In this document: piece after piece, positions 22,206 through 32,715 of the stretch | How the letters are laid out: every line of letters begins with the position of its first letter | Position numbering within the stretch: position 1 is the stretch's first letter | Assembly: GCF_901000735.1 (NCBI RefSeq) | Contig: NC_081549.1 | Coordinates: 7,493,416-7,557,415 of the forward strand | Direction of reading: 5' to 3' | DNA length: 64,000 bases | Source: Corylus avellana | Taxonomy: Eukaryota > Streptophyta > Magnoliopsida > Fagales > Betulaceae | Position numbers and translations under genes: made by a program | Notes under the pieces: model-generated | Seen by the model: only the letters and a program-made list of their open reading frames with translations | Databases searched by the model: none | What the model was told of the DNA's origin: nothing

Positions 22206-22721
22206 GGGCACACTACACATCTCTTTTTTTATTTATTTTTTTTTTTATTTTTATATATATTTTTTAAATTATTTTTATTATTCAAATATGGGAAACGGGT
22301 TACAAAGAATCGAACAACAATAATAGGGCGGACACCTTAACAATATAACCCAAACAAAAAAGACAATACAAACAAACAGAGAAACAATAGGCAATGGTCT
22401 TTCTTTCATAATTCTAAAAGAACCATAAACAAGCTAGACCTTTTTAAGAGCCGCGCATGGTAACAAATGGCAAAAGAACTCAATGAAGAGGCCGAACTGG
22501 TAAAGGCAACAACCATCATGAAATGGTTGTTGCAAGAAACTTACTGTCACAAACCATAATAGAGTCATTGATGAAGAACGAACACCAACTACAAAAGTCT
22601 CTTCCACTGGATCAAATCAAAGAACCATGAGACAGTAACCCACAAAAAACAGAAAAGTAAATATAGAAAAAGAACAGAAAGACAATAAAGAAGAAACAAC
22701 CACTCCACAAAATAGCTGCTC
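22206..22721 (-). repeat. Duplicated segment joined to the Dof tail (L1 3'-end-like)
   Basis: An inverted copy lies at 63495-63999. Read on the minus strand it ends with T-rich sequence, then cccgtttcccatatttgaat and an A-rich run before tttagaggggcacactac-type flank. That looks like the 3' untranslated end and tail of a retroelement, but no coding domain is present, so the identity is not established. It joins the Dof fragment at cagctgcca. Confidence 0.5.
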
Positions 22722-22820
22722 CAGCTGCCAATTGGACAAGAAGCTGAAGATCCAAATTTGTTGATTTCTAATTGGAGCCCGTTGGATTTGTCAAGTGATG
22801 ATACTTTCTCAAGAACATGA
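22722..22820 (+). pseudogene. Truncated Dof gene, last 32 codons, unit B
   Basis: Matches the end of the intact Dof gene from [12 protein letters not shown] through the stop, with a two-codon loss (SSDHDTF becomes SSDDTF) and a few substitutions. The zinc finger is absent. The overlapping minus-strand 150-residue frame (22589-23041) is a chance reading. Confidence 0.85.
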
Positions 22821-24330
22821 TCAGGGAGTATGAATTTCTTTGTTGTTTTCTTATTATTTAACTCACTATGATTATAAATATTGTATAGAATAGGATGGGG
22901 AAATTGCCTTTGAAATAATCTTTTAAGTGTATTGAGTGTTATATATATATCAAGAATATCACTTCTATAGCCAAGTTTGAGATTCATGATCCATTTGTAA
23001 AAAACGTTATGTATCCCCATGGCCAACAGCTTATAAAACACTTTATTTATTTATTTATTTTCTTTGTTGTATGATCATGCACAAACAAACGATTCATATA
23101 GCAGATGTTACGTTGTTTTTTTTTTTTTTTTTTTTTTAAATTAATGCAGAACTAGTTCTTGTGGTTGTACCCATTTATAATTTAGCTCTTTGTGGTATAC
23201 AAATTGGTTGAGAATAAAAAAAGCAAATAGCTTTCTAATCCCGACTTCCGTCTAAGATTTAGACATAATCCATTAATGTGGTACCATGTCAGACAAATCA
23301 GATAGTTACATGTGGCTGATTTGATTACTCACTGGAAAGGCATGTTAGACTTAACACGTCATTTACTTAAAGCCATGTGTGTTCCATGTCAACTCACCTC
23401 TTTTTCTCACCCTTTTCCTCTGCCATTAACAAAGAGAAAAACATTACCAATAAACATCTCAGTCATTGATGAGGCAACATATATTGTGTCTAAAGGAAAG
23501 CTAAACACAAAGTTTTGGTCTTTCAAATTACACCATCAAAAATATTTTTTGAGTTATTGAGGCAAAATATATAGTGTCTAAAATCACAAATCTTTTGGTA
23601 ACGTTTATCACACACAAGTTTTATGGATGGATGGTTATAATTATGCATGCGAACCCCAGGCGAATTTGAAGCGTAATTAAGGAGACAAATGACGCCTTGG
23701 AATAAAAGACAATATATTATGATCCAACTGTTTATAATAAACAAGAAAATAAAGCCATTAATTCTTAATATTACAACTAAGAATTTCTTGAATAGAGCTC
23801 ATTTTTGGCTCATGATGAATGCTAGCTGATCATGGCATGCTTAATTAACACATTCAAACGGCATTATACAAATTAATTACAACATAATTAATTAAAAAAA
23901 AAAAGGATTATTCTACATTCATGCCTACAACTTTGATTCTAGTCCATGTATTCGTTGCCAACTAGATGGACCAATCTCAGCCGATCTGCAACCAATGATT
24001 CCTCCATCAGCTTTGATTGCGGGCCAAGAAAAGTTCAACATGCAGCACAGGCATTCAAGCTCTCATGGTAGGTAGGTAGCTAGCTAGGGTTGGGGCTGCC
24101 ATAGTTTTAGATATTAATTTTGCAGCTGGAACGACAATAAACCAAATGGAAAAGACATCCTTATAAAATTCAAATACACGCGACGTTGTGAGTAACTTCA
24201 AACTCCAAACCAACGGGAAACTAGAATTGGAATCCTAACATATCCTAGAGAAGAAGAGTACTCGGTATTTGAAAAATTAGAGGACAAAAGACTACAATCC
24301 TGTCTAGATCATATAGACATGCAATTTTGT

Positions 24331-24364
<34 letters not shown>

Positions 24365-24816
24365 CACGTGGCATATATGATATAATTCAATTACAATTAC
24401 GTCTCTTTCAATCCTAGCTAGAAGCCTAGAAGATGTTATTATAAATATTGAAGGTTTTTATTTCTTATTGTAAATATGCTAAGAATATTATGTGACTTTG
24501 TAATTATTGTATTTCTAATTTTTTTTTTTTTTATTCTTATTCAACTATAAATAGATTATTCTATTATTGCGGCAGTACATGTTTGCACGTCACGGAACTT
24601 TAGAAGTCATATAACACAAAATAGGCAACTCTTATGTCTTTTTCTACAAAGGTACGTAGAAGAAGTTATCAAGAAGTAGGAAGTTACCAAATTAAGCGTG
24701 CAAATTGCAAAGATCGATCGTGGAAATTAAACATTAATTTTTGGTCGTGGGAAGTTTCTACCTTTGCTTTGCTGGTCAAAAACTTGGAACAACAACCCCA
24801 TGGTCCCCATCTCCCA

Positions 24817-24854
<38 letters not shown>

Positions 24855-25310
24855 TGCCTACATTATGATTGGTCCCTCGGGCGTACGTGGACCTGCATTA
24901 TAATTAATTTAGTGAGAATTTTCTAGTATGTTTTGACCTTAGAATCATGCATATTCAAAACCCTATATATAAAGAAAAAGCCATTAATAAATGCTACGTG
25001 GGATTTTTATGAACCACGTGTTCTAGGTGGCAGTCAAGACCATATTCATTATTAAGTCAGCCTTGAAATTTGTGGTTCAAAATTAACACAAAATCCCCTT
25101 TTCAGACCACATGTTCCAGGTGCCCGTCAAGACCATGAAAAATTTTAGGTGCCAAAATGAACACTTTTTTTTATTATTATTTTTGTTTGGTTGGAAAATT
25201 CAAGATATTAGAAACTATTGCTGCAACGCATGATCCCAGAAGCACATGATCCAAGAAAAAAACTCCCATTATCATCATCGGAATTACGAATCCCTCTCTA
25301 TCGTCTCGGC
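22821..25310 (+). repeat. Dof downstream flank, unit B
   Basis: Copy of 6250-8410. It holds a segment (about 23192-23442) and another (about 24725-24872) that unit A lacks and unit C has. It breaks off at ctcggcc near 25312, where unit A continues, and passes into the MITE beside the PUB gene. Long (AT)n tracts are at 24343-24363 and 24820-24853. Confidence 0.82.
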
Positions 25311-25715
25311 CAAAACTACCCTTCAAGGTTAAAAACTCTGAATTAAGGGTATCTAACTTTCAATAACCCATTTTCATTATGATTTTCTGTTAATTTTTTG
25401 TCAAAATGCCCAAAATGCCTTTTATTTTATTTTATTTTATTGTAAAAAACAAAAAAAAATTGCAAAGATGTTGCAAATTTGTTTTCTTCTTTTTTGAAAA
25501 AAAAATAAATGCCTAAATCTTTACAATTTTTTATTTTTTAAAAAAACATTCATATTTTGAAAACTTTAATAAGATTTAACGAAAAATTCTAATGGAAGGG
25601 ACAATTGAAAGAAATTGAAAATTTGATAACCTTAGTTGAGAGTTTTTCAACCTTGAAGGCACTTTCAAAACACGTAAAAGTTTATGAAGATTTTGTGAAG
25701 TTTCCCTGAACTTTA
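25311..25715. repeat. MITE downstream of the unit B PUB gene
   Basis: The inner part pairs aaaactctgaattaagg on the left with ctcaactaaggttatcaaa on the minus strand, and the right end reads ttgtgaagtttccctg. The homologous element in unit C (53783-54180) keeps the outer end ggggaaacttcacaaaatcc. The left end in unit B is truncated, which suggests that the deletion of the 8410-9690 equivalent ended inside it. Confidence 0.6.
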
Positions 25716-26257
25716 TTATAATTTTTTTTTACAAATTAATGTTGCAATTTATAATTGGTGAATTAATTAAGCAAAAATTATGATTTGTCTATTTAATTAA
25801 TTAATGACCGGTTTGCATGTCAACCATATATGCTCATGTGCTTATCAATCTTCTGCTACCCTTGAAAGCCATACTTCCAAGTTCCAAGCACAAGCACAAG
25901 CACACCCAAGAAATTAAGGCTCTCAATATCCTCCAAAATTAAAGAAAGAATCAATACTTCTGCTTGACCTAATTTAGTGTCATGTCCTACATTATTGAAG
26001 CATATATGTTTTTGCCGATAATATTTCCTGGTTTCAAACAATTTGTACTACAAGAACCAAGCCCTAGAATTAAGGAAAACGCGCGAGCAAAAGATTAATT
26101 CGAAGCGATTAATGAAAAATAACACAGCTTAATTGTAATTTGAAATGATCTTATATTCCACCAATGTTGTATGGAACTAAATCATATTTATATATGTACA
26201 CAGAAAAGGGATCCTAATTAAAAAGGGAAATTAATTCTCTCCCTCTCTCTCTCTCTC
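25716..26257 (-). other. PUB 3' flank, unit B
   Basis: Non-coding region directly after the PUB stop codon, shared with unit C (53235-53780) and partly unit 3 (32505-32715). It begins with a (ga)n run just after the stop on the minus strand (26234-26260) and contains repeated aagcacaagc near 25888. The 61-residue frame at 25856-26041 is not retained in the copies. Confidence 0.6.
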
Positions 26258-27460
26258 TCAAGATGGATAAGAAGAGAGCAAGTTTTTTGGTATACATGAA
26301 GAATTCCTCCATGCCCTAGCGTGCAGCTTAAGTATCTCTCTAGCTTTCTCTTTAGCCTTGTTCTCACAGTCCATTTGAAACATCAAACATAGCTTCGCCA
26401 CCACACCCAATTGCAACATTTCTTGAACAACCGCTGGAGTCGCCGAGAACTTCGAAACCGACAGGAGAATTCTCACCGCCTTGTCGGTCGCCACCTGCGA
26501 AACCCTCATAATTTTCTTTGACACGATGGCCAGTCCTGCCGCATGCTCCAAGAGCTCTGCCCGCCCCTCGGCACATCCGCATAGAATGTCCACCACCATC
26601 AACATCATCTCGCAAGCCCTTCGCTCGGAAGAATCAAGAAGAAGTCCTATCAAAACAGAAACTGCGCCTCCATTGACGGCTTTGATTCTGTTTCTCCCCC
26701 ACGGAGAAAGCTGGATTAGCAATTTCAATGCGGCGCTTGAGGCCTGCTGGGAGATCTGATCATGCAAAACCTGCACTATTTCGACGAAGAATTCGGTTTC
26801 CAACCTGATCATCTGCATCGGATCAGCCACTGCCATCATGGATTTCAACAACAAAATCGAATAAGCACGAGATTCGTAGCTGCCACGTTGCATGACTCGT
26901 ATCAAGGATTTGATAAATTCGCCATTTTTCCCGATGAGATTCTTCAGAGCAGCTTCTGAAAGCTGGAGACTGTAGAGGATGCTTAAGGCGTCGGCGCTTG
27001 AAGCTTCTTCTACTGTTGTTGAGCTCACAATGGAAGCTAAGAACTCAACGGCTCCCGCAGCTTCCATGCAACGTTTGTTGGCGGCGCTCTCCGAAGCGAT
27101 TGAGCGGAGTTTTTGCAAACACTTGCTATTCAAGTGTGGGGATTTGGCGTCGTTGAGTAGATTGGCAATTTGGGTTTTGCTAATCGGAGGCTTCGGGGTC
27201 GGAATCCTTTCGACGCCGTGGGAAGCGTTCATGGTGCACCAAGACTGGATCAATCGCCTGAGAGTGTGGTTTGGCGTGAGATCACAGTCGTTGGGAAGTG
27301 CTTGTTTTGTAGCCGGACAGGTGTTGTTCTTTCGGGAAAACAACCACTTTTCGATGCTTTCGCGGTCGTAGGTTATTCCGGTGGAGACTGTGACGGGGTC
27401 TTTCATGAGCTCCAGAGAAATGGGGCAGAGAAAGAAGGGAGGAACGTCGATCTCGTCCAT
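26258..27460 (-). CDS. U-box E3 ubiquitin ligase, PUB22/23/24 type, copy B
   Basis: A 400-residue intronless frame. The N-terminal U-box (about 7-80) runs from PPFFLCPISLELMKDP to LTPNHTLRRLIQSWC. C12, I14 and W39 match the positions by which U-boxes of this family fold and hold the ubiquitin-charged E2. The rest (about 95-385) is Leu/Ala-rich helical sequence of the ARM-repeat type, used for substrate binding. Length fits the PUB22/23/24 clade (about 400-450), cytosolic ligases that dampen immune and drought signalling. That clade assignment rests on the start MDEIDVPPFFLCPISLELM and the single-exon form. Distinguishing residues of this copy are R43 and N57 in the U-box. The stop is followed at once by a (ga)n repeat. 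The frame has no breaks, so it is probably functional. Confidence 0.93.
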   Translation of the reverse strand: MDEIDVPPFFLCPISLELMKDPVTVSTGITYDRESIEKWLFSRKNNTCPATKQALPNDCDLTPNHTLRRLIQSWCTMNASHGVERIPTPKPPISKTQIANLLNDAKSPHLNSKCLQKLRSIASESAANKRCMEAAGAVEFLASIVSSTTVEEASSADALSILYSLQLSEAALKNLIGKNGEFIKSLIRVMQRGSYESRAYSILLLKSMMAVADPMQMIRLETEFFVEIVQVLHDQISQQASSAALKLLIQLSPWGRNRIKAVNGGAVSVLIGLLLDSSERRACEMMLMVVDILCGCAEGRAELLEHAAGLAIVSKKIMRVSQVATDKAVRILLSVSKFSATPAVVQEMLQLGVVAKLCLMFQMDCENKAKEKAREILKLHARAWRNSSCIPKNLLSSYPS

Positions 27461-27627
27461 TGAGTTTGATCAGATATGAGATAAAAAGTTTGAAGGTGTT
27501 AGAGAAGGCGCTAGCACTGTGAATTGGTTTGAAGATGTTGGGAGAGAAGATCAGGGGTGGTTTTATATACGCGTTGAGGAGTGAGGTTTCCAAAATGAGA
27601 AAGTCAAAACACGGACAAAATAAGAGC

Positions 27628-27660
<33 letters not shown>
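27461..27660 (-). promoter_or_regulatory. PUB copy B core promoter
   Basis: On the minus strand, reading toward the gene: a GA-rich run (27633-27658), a W-box core TTGACT (27602-27607), then aacgcg immediately before the TATA box tatataaaa (27562-27569). The TATA box lies about 100 bases before the ATG. W-boxes bind WRKY factors and CGCG motifs bind calmodulin-regulated CAMTA factors. The second, distal W-box seen in copies 3 and C is absent here because of a deletion of about 190 bp. Confidence 0.65.
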
Positions 27661-27663
<3 letters not shown>

Positions 27664-29496
27664 TTCCAAGCTATTAAGAGTCGGTCATCGATGGTTGTGG
27701 GATTTAGGAAACGATGTCACTCCATGGTTCTACTTGGCCAACCTTTTTCAAATGGGGAAATTGAGTTGCATAACTTGAATTTGTCCGCATGATTGAATAT
27801 ATGATTAGGGTAAGTAAGGGGGAAAATGATTCAACGTTTGCCTTTGTCAACCCAACCCCCATTGCAACTTGCAATGGCCGTACGAAGTATTCCATGTTTT
27901 TTTAGGTATGAAGTATTCTATGTACATTCCATAGATTTTGGGACTTAAAAAAAGAAAAGAAATATTTATTTTAATTTTAAACTTAAAAAGTAGTTAACAG
28001 TACTCATGAAGAACAGTATTTAGTTGCGTTGAAAATTCTAGCTCTCACACAAAGAGATTAGAACAACAATGAAAAACGTGTTCCAAGAAGAATTGGAAAG
28101 CCCCATCCCATGTATATTTTATTGAATCTGAAAATTAACAATCAAGAAGAAAAAAGATAAGACAAAAGAGCATGGTGTCATGACTTATCTCATAAAATTG
28201 TCGTTGTCGGCCATGAAATCTAGTCTTCTCGCGTGGCAAGAAAAAACCAAGTAGTCCAAGTCAGACAGTAAGAATAGTTATGGCTGTGCGATGCATATCC
28301 ACATGGCAAAATTTCAAAGCCGCCATCGCCAGCCAACTCCTCTTAGAGGGGCTGACCTGTCCTTATACTCTACTTCTACCCTGCAGGCTTCCACGAGCCC
28401 TTTGTTGTCATTAAGAAGCCTTGTGAGAGCAGCGTAGCCGTTGATCGCTCTGGTCGTCCGCCTGGCCGTAGATTAATCCGCAGCACCCATGGTTTACGAA
28501 ATTCTTTTCTTGGTAGTTGGATGTTTTATTTCTACTTTTGTATGCTTTTTCTGTTTAATGTGAAGTCAACCGCCAAGCCGACCATGACGTCTCACCCGTG
28601 GCAGTAATTTAAAGAATTTACTTATTTATTTTCACATTTATAATATATTAATATATTTTTATAAAAAAAATATATATCTACTTTAACCTCCTAAATTACT
28701 ACCACATACAATTATATTTACACCTCTTTAAAAAGTGACATCCGAAGCGTAAAATTATTCACTTTTATTTACCCTTCATATTACTATCACCTATCAAATG
28801 AGTTGCTCTTTTATTCTTTTTTTAGAATATTCTTGATGTTATTAAAAAATAAATATAATTTCATGTACACAAAATAGTAACACGGTGGGTTCAGGTCTTA
28901 AGGTTACTTTTTACTGTTTGAAGGCATACATAAAAATGTAGCGATTGTTAGGAGGTTTTTGTTTTTGTTTTTTTTGGCTAAGAAGTATATACGGCATTAA
29001 CCCTGACCAAGATCTGTCCATTAAAGAGGCCAAGACGACCTTTACAATTCAATGTAATCACCACCGATCCACGAGGTGAAGCATATATAGGACAGAGAGT
29101 TATGAAGAATGAGAGTGCAATGGATGACTGCCCATATTACGTGAAACATGTTATTCATTGAATCTGTTATATTTAACTATTCTGTAATACATGATCAAAG
29201 TCGGATTAGGGTTTGATAAAGAGAATTTATTTTATAGTTTAAATTAAATTTTACATATTTAATATTATATATATTACCACGTGAAGTACGGTGGCGTAGA
29301 TGGTTCGCAATAACAAACAACAGTAGAATCACAATTCTTCTTAAACTAAGATTCTATCAAGAAATTAAGGCAAAAGGGATAGAAAATCATTCACTCTCTA
29401 TTTCATATTGATAAATTGATCAAAATACATAAAATCTGTCTCTTACATATTAGGTTGGTTGTATTTATAACAATAAGTAAACTTGGAGCAAAAGTA
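27661..29496 (-). repeat. PUB-upstream flank, unit B
   Basis: Non-coding. From about 27898 it matches unit A 9763-11797 and unit C 50178-51500. It includes the GC-richer island (28260-28490), whose reading frame is broken here. The MITE of unit A is absent. Confidence 0.8.
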
Positions 29497-29510
29497 AACC
29501 TAAGCCTATT
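29497..29510. other. Empty L1 target site
   Basis: A single copy of aacctaagcctatt, flanked exactly as outside the L1 in copy 1. This is the uninserted state of the site that carries L1 copies 1 and 2. Confidence 0.85.
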
Positions 29511-30064
29511 ATGTGAACTTCTAGAATAATAAAGGAAAGATTACAATTAAATAAAATCATAATTTAAATAATGTAAATAATAAAATAAAATATATTTCAT
29601 TGCTGAATTATTTGATTTGTTGGAATAAAATCTTCATTAAAGTCCCCAATAGAGCAATCAAGCCTTTCCTTATTGGATTATTGCATTTATTTCCGTCCAG
29701 TTTTTCAATATTTCCTTTGCATCCTATTTTGACCTAGTAAAGATCGGAATTAGCCAAATCTTGTGACACATGACTTTGTAGATCTTTGAATTAGCTTTCC
29801 AATGCCACCAATCTTCCTCAAATCAGATATCCAAAAACTCGAGATATAACATTTTTAGTAAAACTCATCAAGTGTGAATTTAACCAAAATAGGTAAAACT
29901 GGCTTGCATCATTTAAAATTTTAAATTTTAAATAACATCACTATTTCATTTGAAACCAAATAATCCAATTCCAGAAAAGAGAAGGCATTGATTAGAAATG
30001 TTATAAATTTGACAGAAGTGTTCTCCAAACCAGTTTAGAGGAAATATCTTCCAACCCATTTAAA
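29511..30064 (+). repeat. Distal spacer fragment, unit B
   Basis: Matches 17900-18440 and stops inside the short foldback MITE at catttaaaatag, where unrelated sequence leading to the FAR1-like pseudogene starts. Confidence 0.78.
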
Positions 30065-30575
30065 ATAGAGAAATGCTTGGTTGTAATAAAAAGTCCATAT
30101 TTTGGCCATAAATGTCTGTGGCAAAATGCTACATCATTTTTTTTTTGTCTTTTTCCCTTCCAAATAGCACATTCTCTCTCCATTGTCGGCAAAGCAAAAG
30201 TTTTTCTTCTTTTTCTCCTCTGTCACTCCATTTCTTCCTCTCGCCATTTTCTCCCTCTCTCAAACGCTCTCTAGCTCTCGCTCTCTCTCAAAAAAAAAAA
30301 AATCAAAAAGTGTATTCTCTCTCCTGTGCTTGACGTTTGGGTGGTTTGGGTCTTGCGGAACTCACAGTTTTCTAGAGTCGACCCTGGCGGTTTGGCTCCG
30401 ATCTGATGTGGCATTGATCTGGTAAGATTTTTATTTTATGATTTTTATTTTTTACTGCAATATGATTCTTTAAACATTCAAATGTGATTTTTTGCTTCAA
30501 TATGATGTATGCTCGTGCTGAGTGGAGAAAAATGGGATTTACTACAATATGATTTCTCTCTCTCTCTCTCTCACT

Positions 30576-30621
<46 letters not shown>

Positions 30622-31109
30622 CGTCTGCGCATATATGGGATTATCTTTACAAGCTCAAGCTAAACTCAACGATGCATGAACATATGGGTTCGATAACAAA
30701 TTGAATTTAAAAAAGAAAAAAGATTGTGGTTAATTGAGGTGATTACTTTTCTTAGCAATTGGGTAGATGATTATGATTTTGGTTCAACTCAAGCACTTGA
30801 ATGGACAGGTTATTGAACTTGCTTAATCATCATTGATTAAGCACTTGATTGGACAAGTTCTTAGACTTTACATGAATGGATTTCATTTATAAGATATGTA
30901 GGATTAAAATTATGAAATGATGTTAGGTATGATTACTCCATTTGAACATTTTCTTCTTGTCAAATAATTATACTAATTATACATTTGTACGATTGATTGG
31001 GACTGTCTTCTCTTTTCTTAAATGGACATTCAAGCTCATGCTTAGGTAATGAGAGTGAAGTTGAGTCTTTGTAACACGTATTCCAAATGATGACGAGGAT
31101 AAAGAAGAC
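30065..31109 (+). other. Upstream part of the FAR1-like insertion
   Basis: Sequence specific to this place. It has a CT-rich, (ct)n and (tg)n-rich stretch (30160-30340, 30555-30620) like a plant gene promoter or 5' leader, followed by AT-rich sequence that may be intronic. No coding domain is visible. The small open frames at 30001-30704 come from simple repeats. Confidence 0.45.
30582..30619. repeat. (GT)n microsatellite
   Basis: Pure gt tract of about 19 units after a (ct)n tract at 30553-30571. Confidence 0.95.
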
Positions 31110-31917
31110 ATGTTGGTTCTTTGTTCGGAGGAAAAGTTTGATGATAACGAAGGCAATGTTGTATTACCCGAGATGATTGATGGGGATGACGAAGTTGAAG
31201 AACCACAAAAGTCAATGACATTTAGTTCACAAGAAAAAGTTATCTCATATTATAAGAAGTATGCTAAGCAAAGTGGCTTTGGTGTGTTAAGAAGAATGAT
31301 TAAAAAGACACCATATGGTCACCCAAATTACATGATTCTTACATGCCTTTGTAATGGCTCAAAGTGGTGCAGCAAAAGTAATGCTTCCAAAGCAACACTT
31401 ACAATTATTAGAATTGGGTGTAAGGTTAGGATTTGTGCAAGTTTATAGGATGATGGGACGTGGTATTTGAGAAAAGTGGTGATTGAGCATAACTATCATG
31501 TAAGCCCAAAAAAATCAAGGTTTTTAAGCAGATTAATGATGCTGCAAAAAGAAAGCTTGATCTTGATGATAGATCTAGAATACGTTTAAATAAGAATTTT
31601 AACTCTTTAGTTGTTGAAATTGAGTATTTGAGAATATTCCCTTTGGGGAGAAAGACTGTCGAAATTTTATTGCCAAGGCAAGAGAGCTTCGGCTTGGCAA
31701 AGGAGGTGGTCAAGTACTTTGTGATTATTTCAGAAGAATGCAGGATATGAATGATGACTTCTATTATGTGATGGACATGGGTGGTGATGCTAGGTTGCAA
31801 AATGTGTTTTGGTCTGATGCACGAATTAGGGCAGCGTACGAATTCTTTTGGGATATCATTACATTTGACATGACTTACTTGACAAATAAGTATGACATGC
31901 CATTATATTTGCTCCTT
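31110..31917 (+). pseudogene. FAR1/FHY3-like (MULE-derived) gene fragment
   Basis: The first frame (31110-31448) has an acidic start and then a FAR1 DNA-binding region: SQEKVISYYKKYAKQSGFGV, RRM and LTCLCNGSK. A stop follows at 31446. Further on, in shifted frames, come pieces of the transposase-like core: RNFIAKARELRLGKGG by frame shift, MQDMNDDFYYVMDMGGDARL, NVFWSDARIRAAYEFF and ITFDMTYLTNKYDMP. The frame then ends abruptly in a foldback repeat. FAR1-type proteins descend from Mutator-like transposases. This copy has at least one stop, frameshifts and no C-terminus, so it is dead. Confidence 0.82.
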
Positions 31918-32249
31918 TCGGCCACCCCATTTTGTGTGAGGCACCCCCAGATGGTCAGTCTGGGGGTGGCTGAACCACCCCCAAGCAAAATGGGGTGGCC
32001 AAACCACCCCCCTTGTCCTTTATTTTTTTTTTTTAGATTCATTTTAAAATTAAATTAATAAAAAATTAATATTTTAATGAGGTGAAACGGTGCATTTTGA
32101 ATTTGACTAAGTTAAAAAATTTTGACCGCAGAAATTTTATTGTCATTTCTATTAACCTAAGGAGTAAATTTTCGCGAAAAAAAATAAAATAAAATAAAAA
32201 AATAAAAACTTAGGAATTTAAAAATTTTCTAGGGTTAACTCAAGAACTT
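31918..32249. repeat. Hairpin-rich repeat ending the FAR1-like gene
   Basis: Starts ggccaccccattttg and shows inverted partners caaaatggggtggcc (31985-31999) and gggggtggctgaaccacccc (31962-31981). It is related to the core of the foldback element at 20644-21900. The remainder is AT-rich. Confidence 0.6.
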
Positions 32250-32504
32250 ATCATACAAATACCCAATTAATTAACTACTCATAATCAGCCATATAAGTCT
32301 AAAAAAAAAAAAAAAAAAAAAAAACCCGCCAATTAAGTATATCTATAGGAACAAATTTTTATTAAAACAAAAAAAATTTTATTTTCCTTTTGTATTTTTT
32401 TTTTTTCAAATGTTCAAAATTATAGCGTTTGATTTGTATGATATTATTTTCTCAGAATTTATTACTTTCCAAAGTTATATAAAGAAAATATTTAAAATTT
32501 ATTC
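32250..32504 (+). repeat. Distal spacer fragment before unit 3
   Basis: Resembles 19140-19285 and 19720-19800 (tatatctataggaacaaatt, ttcaaatgttcaaaattat). Near 32504 it joins the PUB 3' flank at caagaaccaag, a novel junction of the tandem duplication. Confidence 0.65.
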
Positions 32505-32715
32505 AAGAACCAAGTCCTAGAATTAATGAAAAAGTGTGAGCAAAAGATTAATTCGAAGCGATTAATGAAAAATAACATAGCTTAATTGTAATTTGAAATG
32601 GTCTTATATTCCACCAATGTTTTGTGGAACTAAATCAATATTTATATATGTACACAGAAAAAGGATCTTCATTAAAAAGGGAAATTAATTCTCTCCCTCT
32701 CTCTCTCTCTCTCTC

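Noticed and set aside
24634..24926. Frames of 61-89 codons around the (AT)n tract in units B and C
   Set aside because: The conserved reading follows from the recent duplication; the repeat supplies most codons and no domain is present.
26364..27463. Several frames of 65-130 codons antisense to the PUB genes
   Set aside because: They recur in all three copies only because the PUB coding sequence is conserved. Codon constraint lies on the PUB strand.
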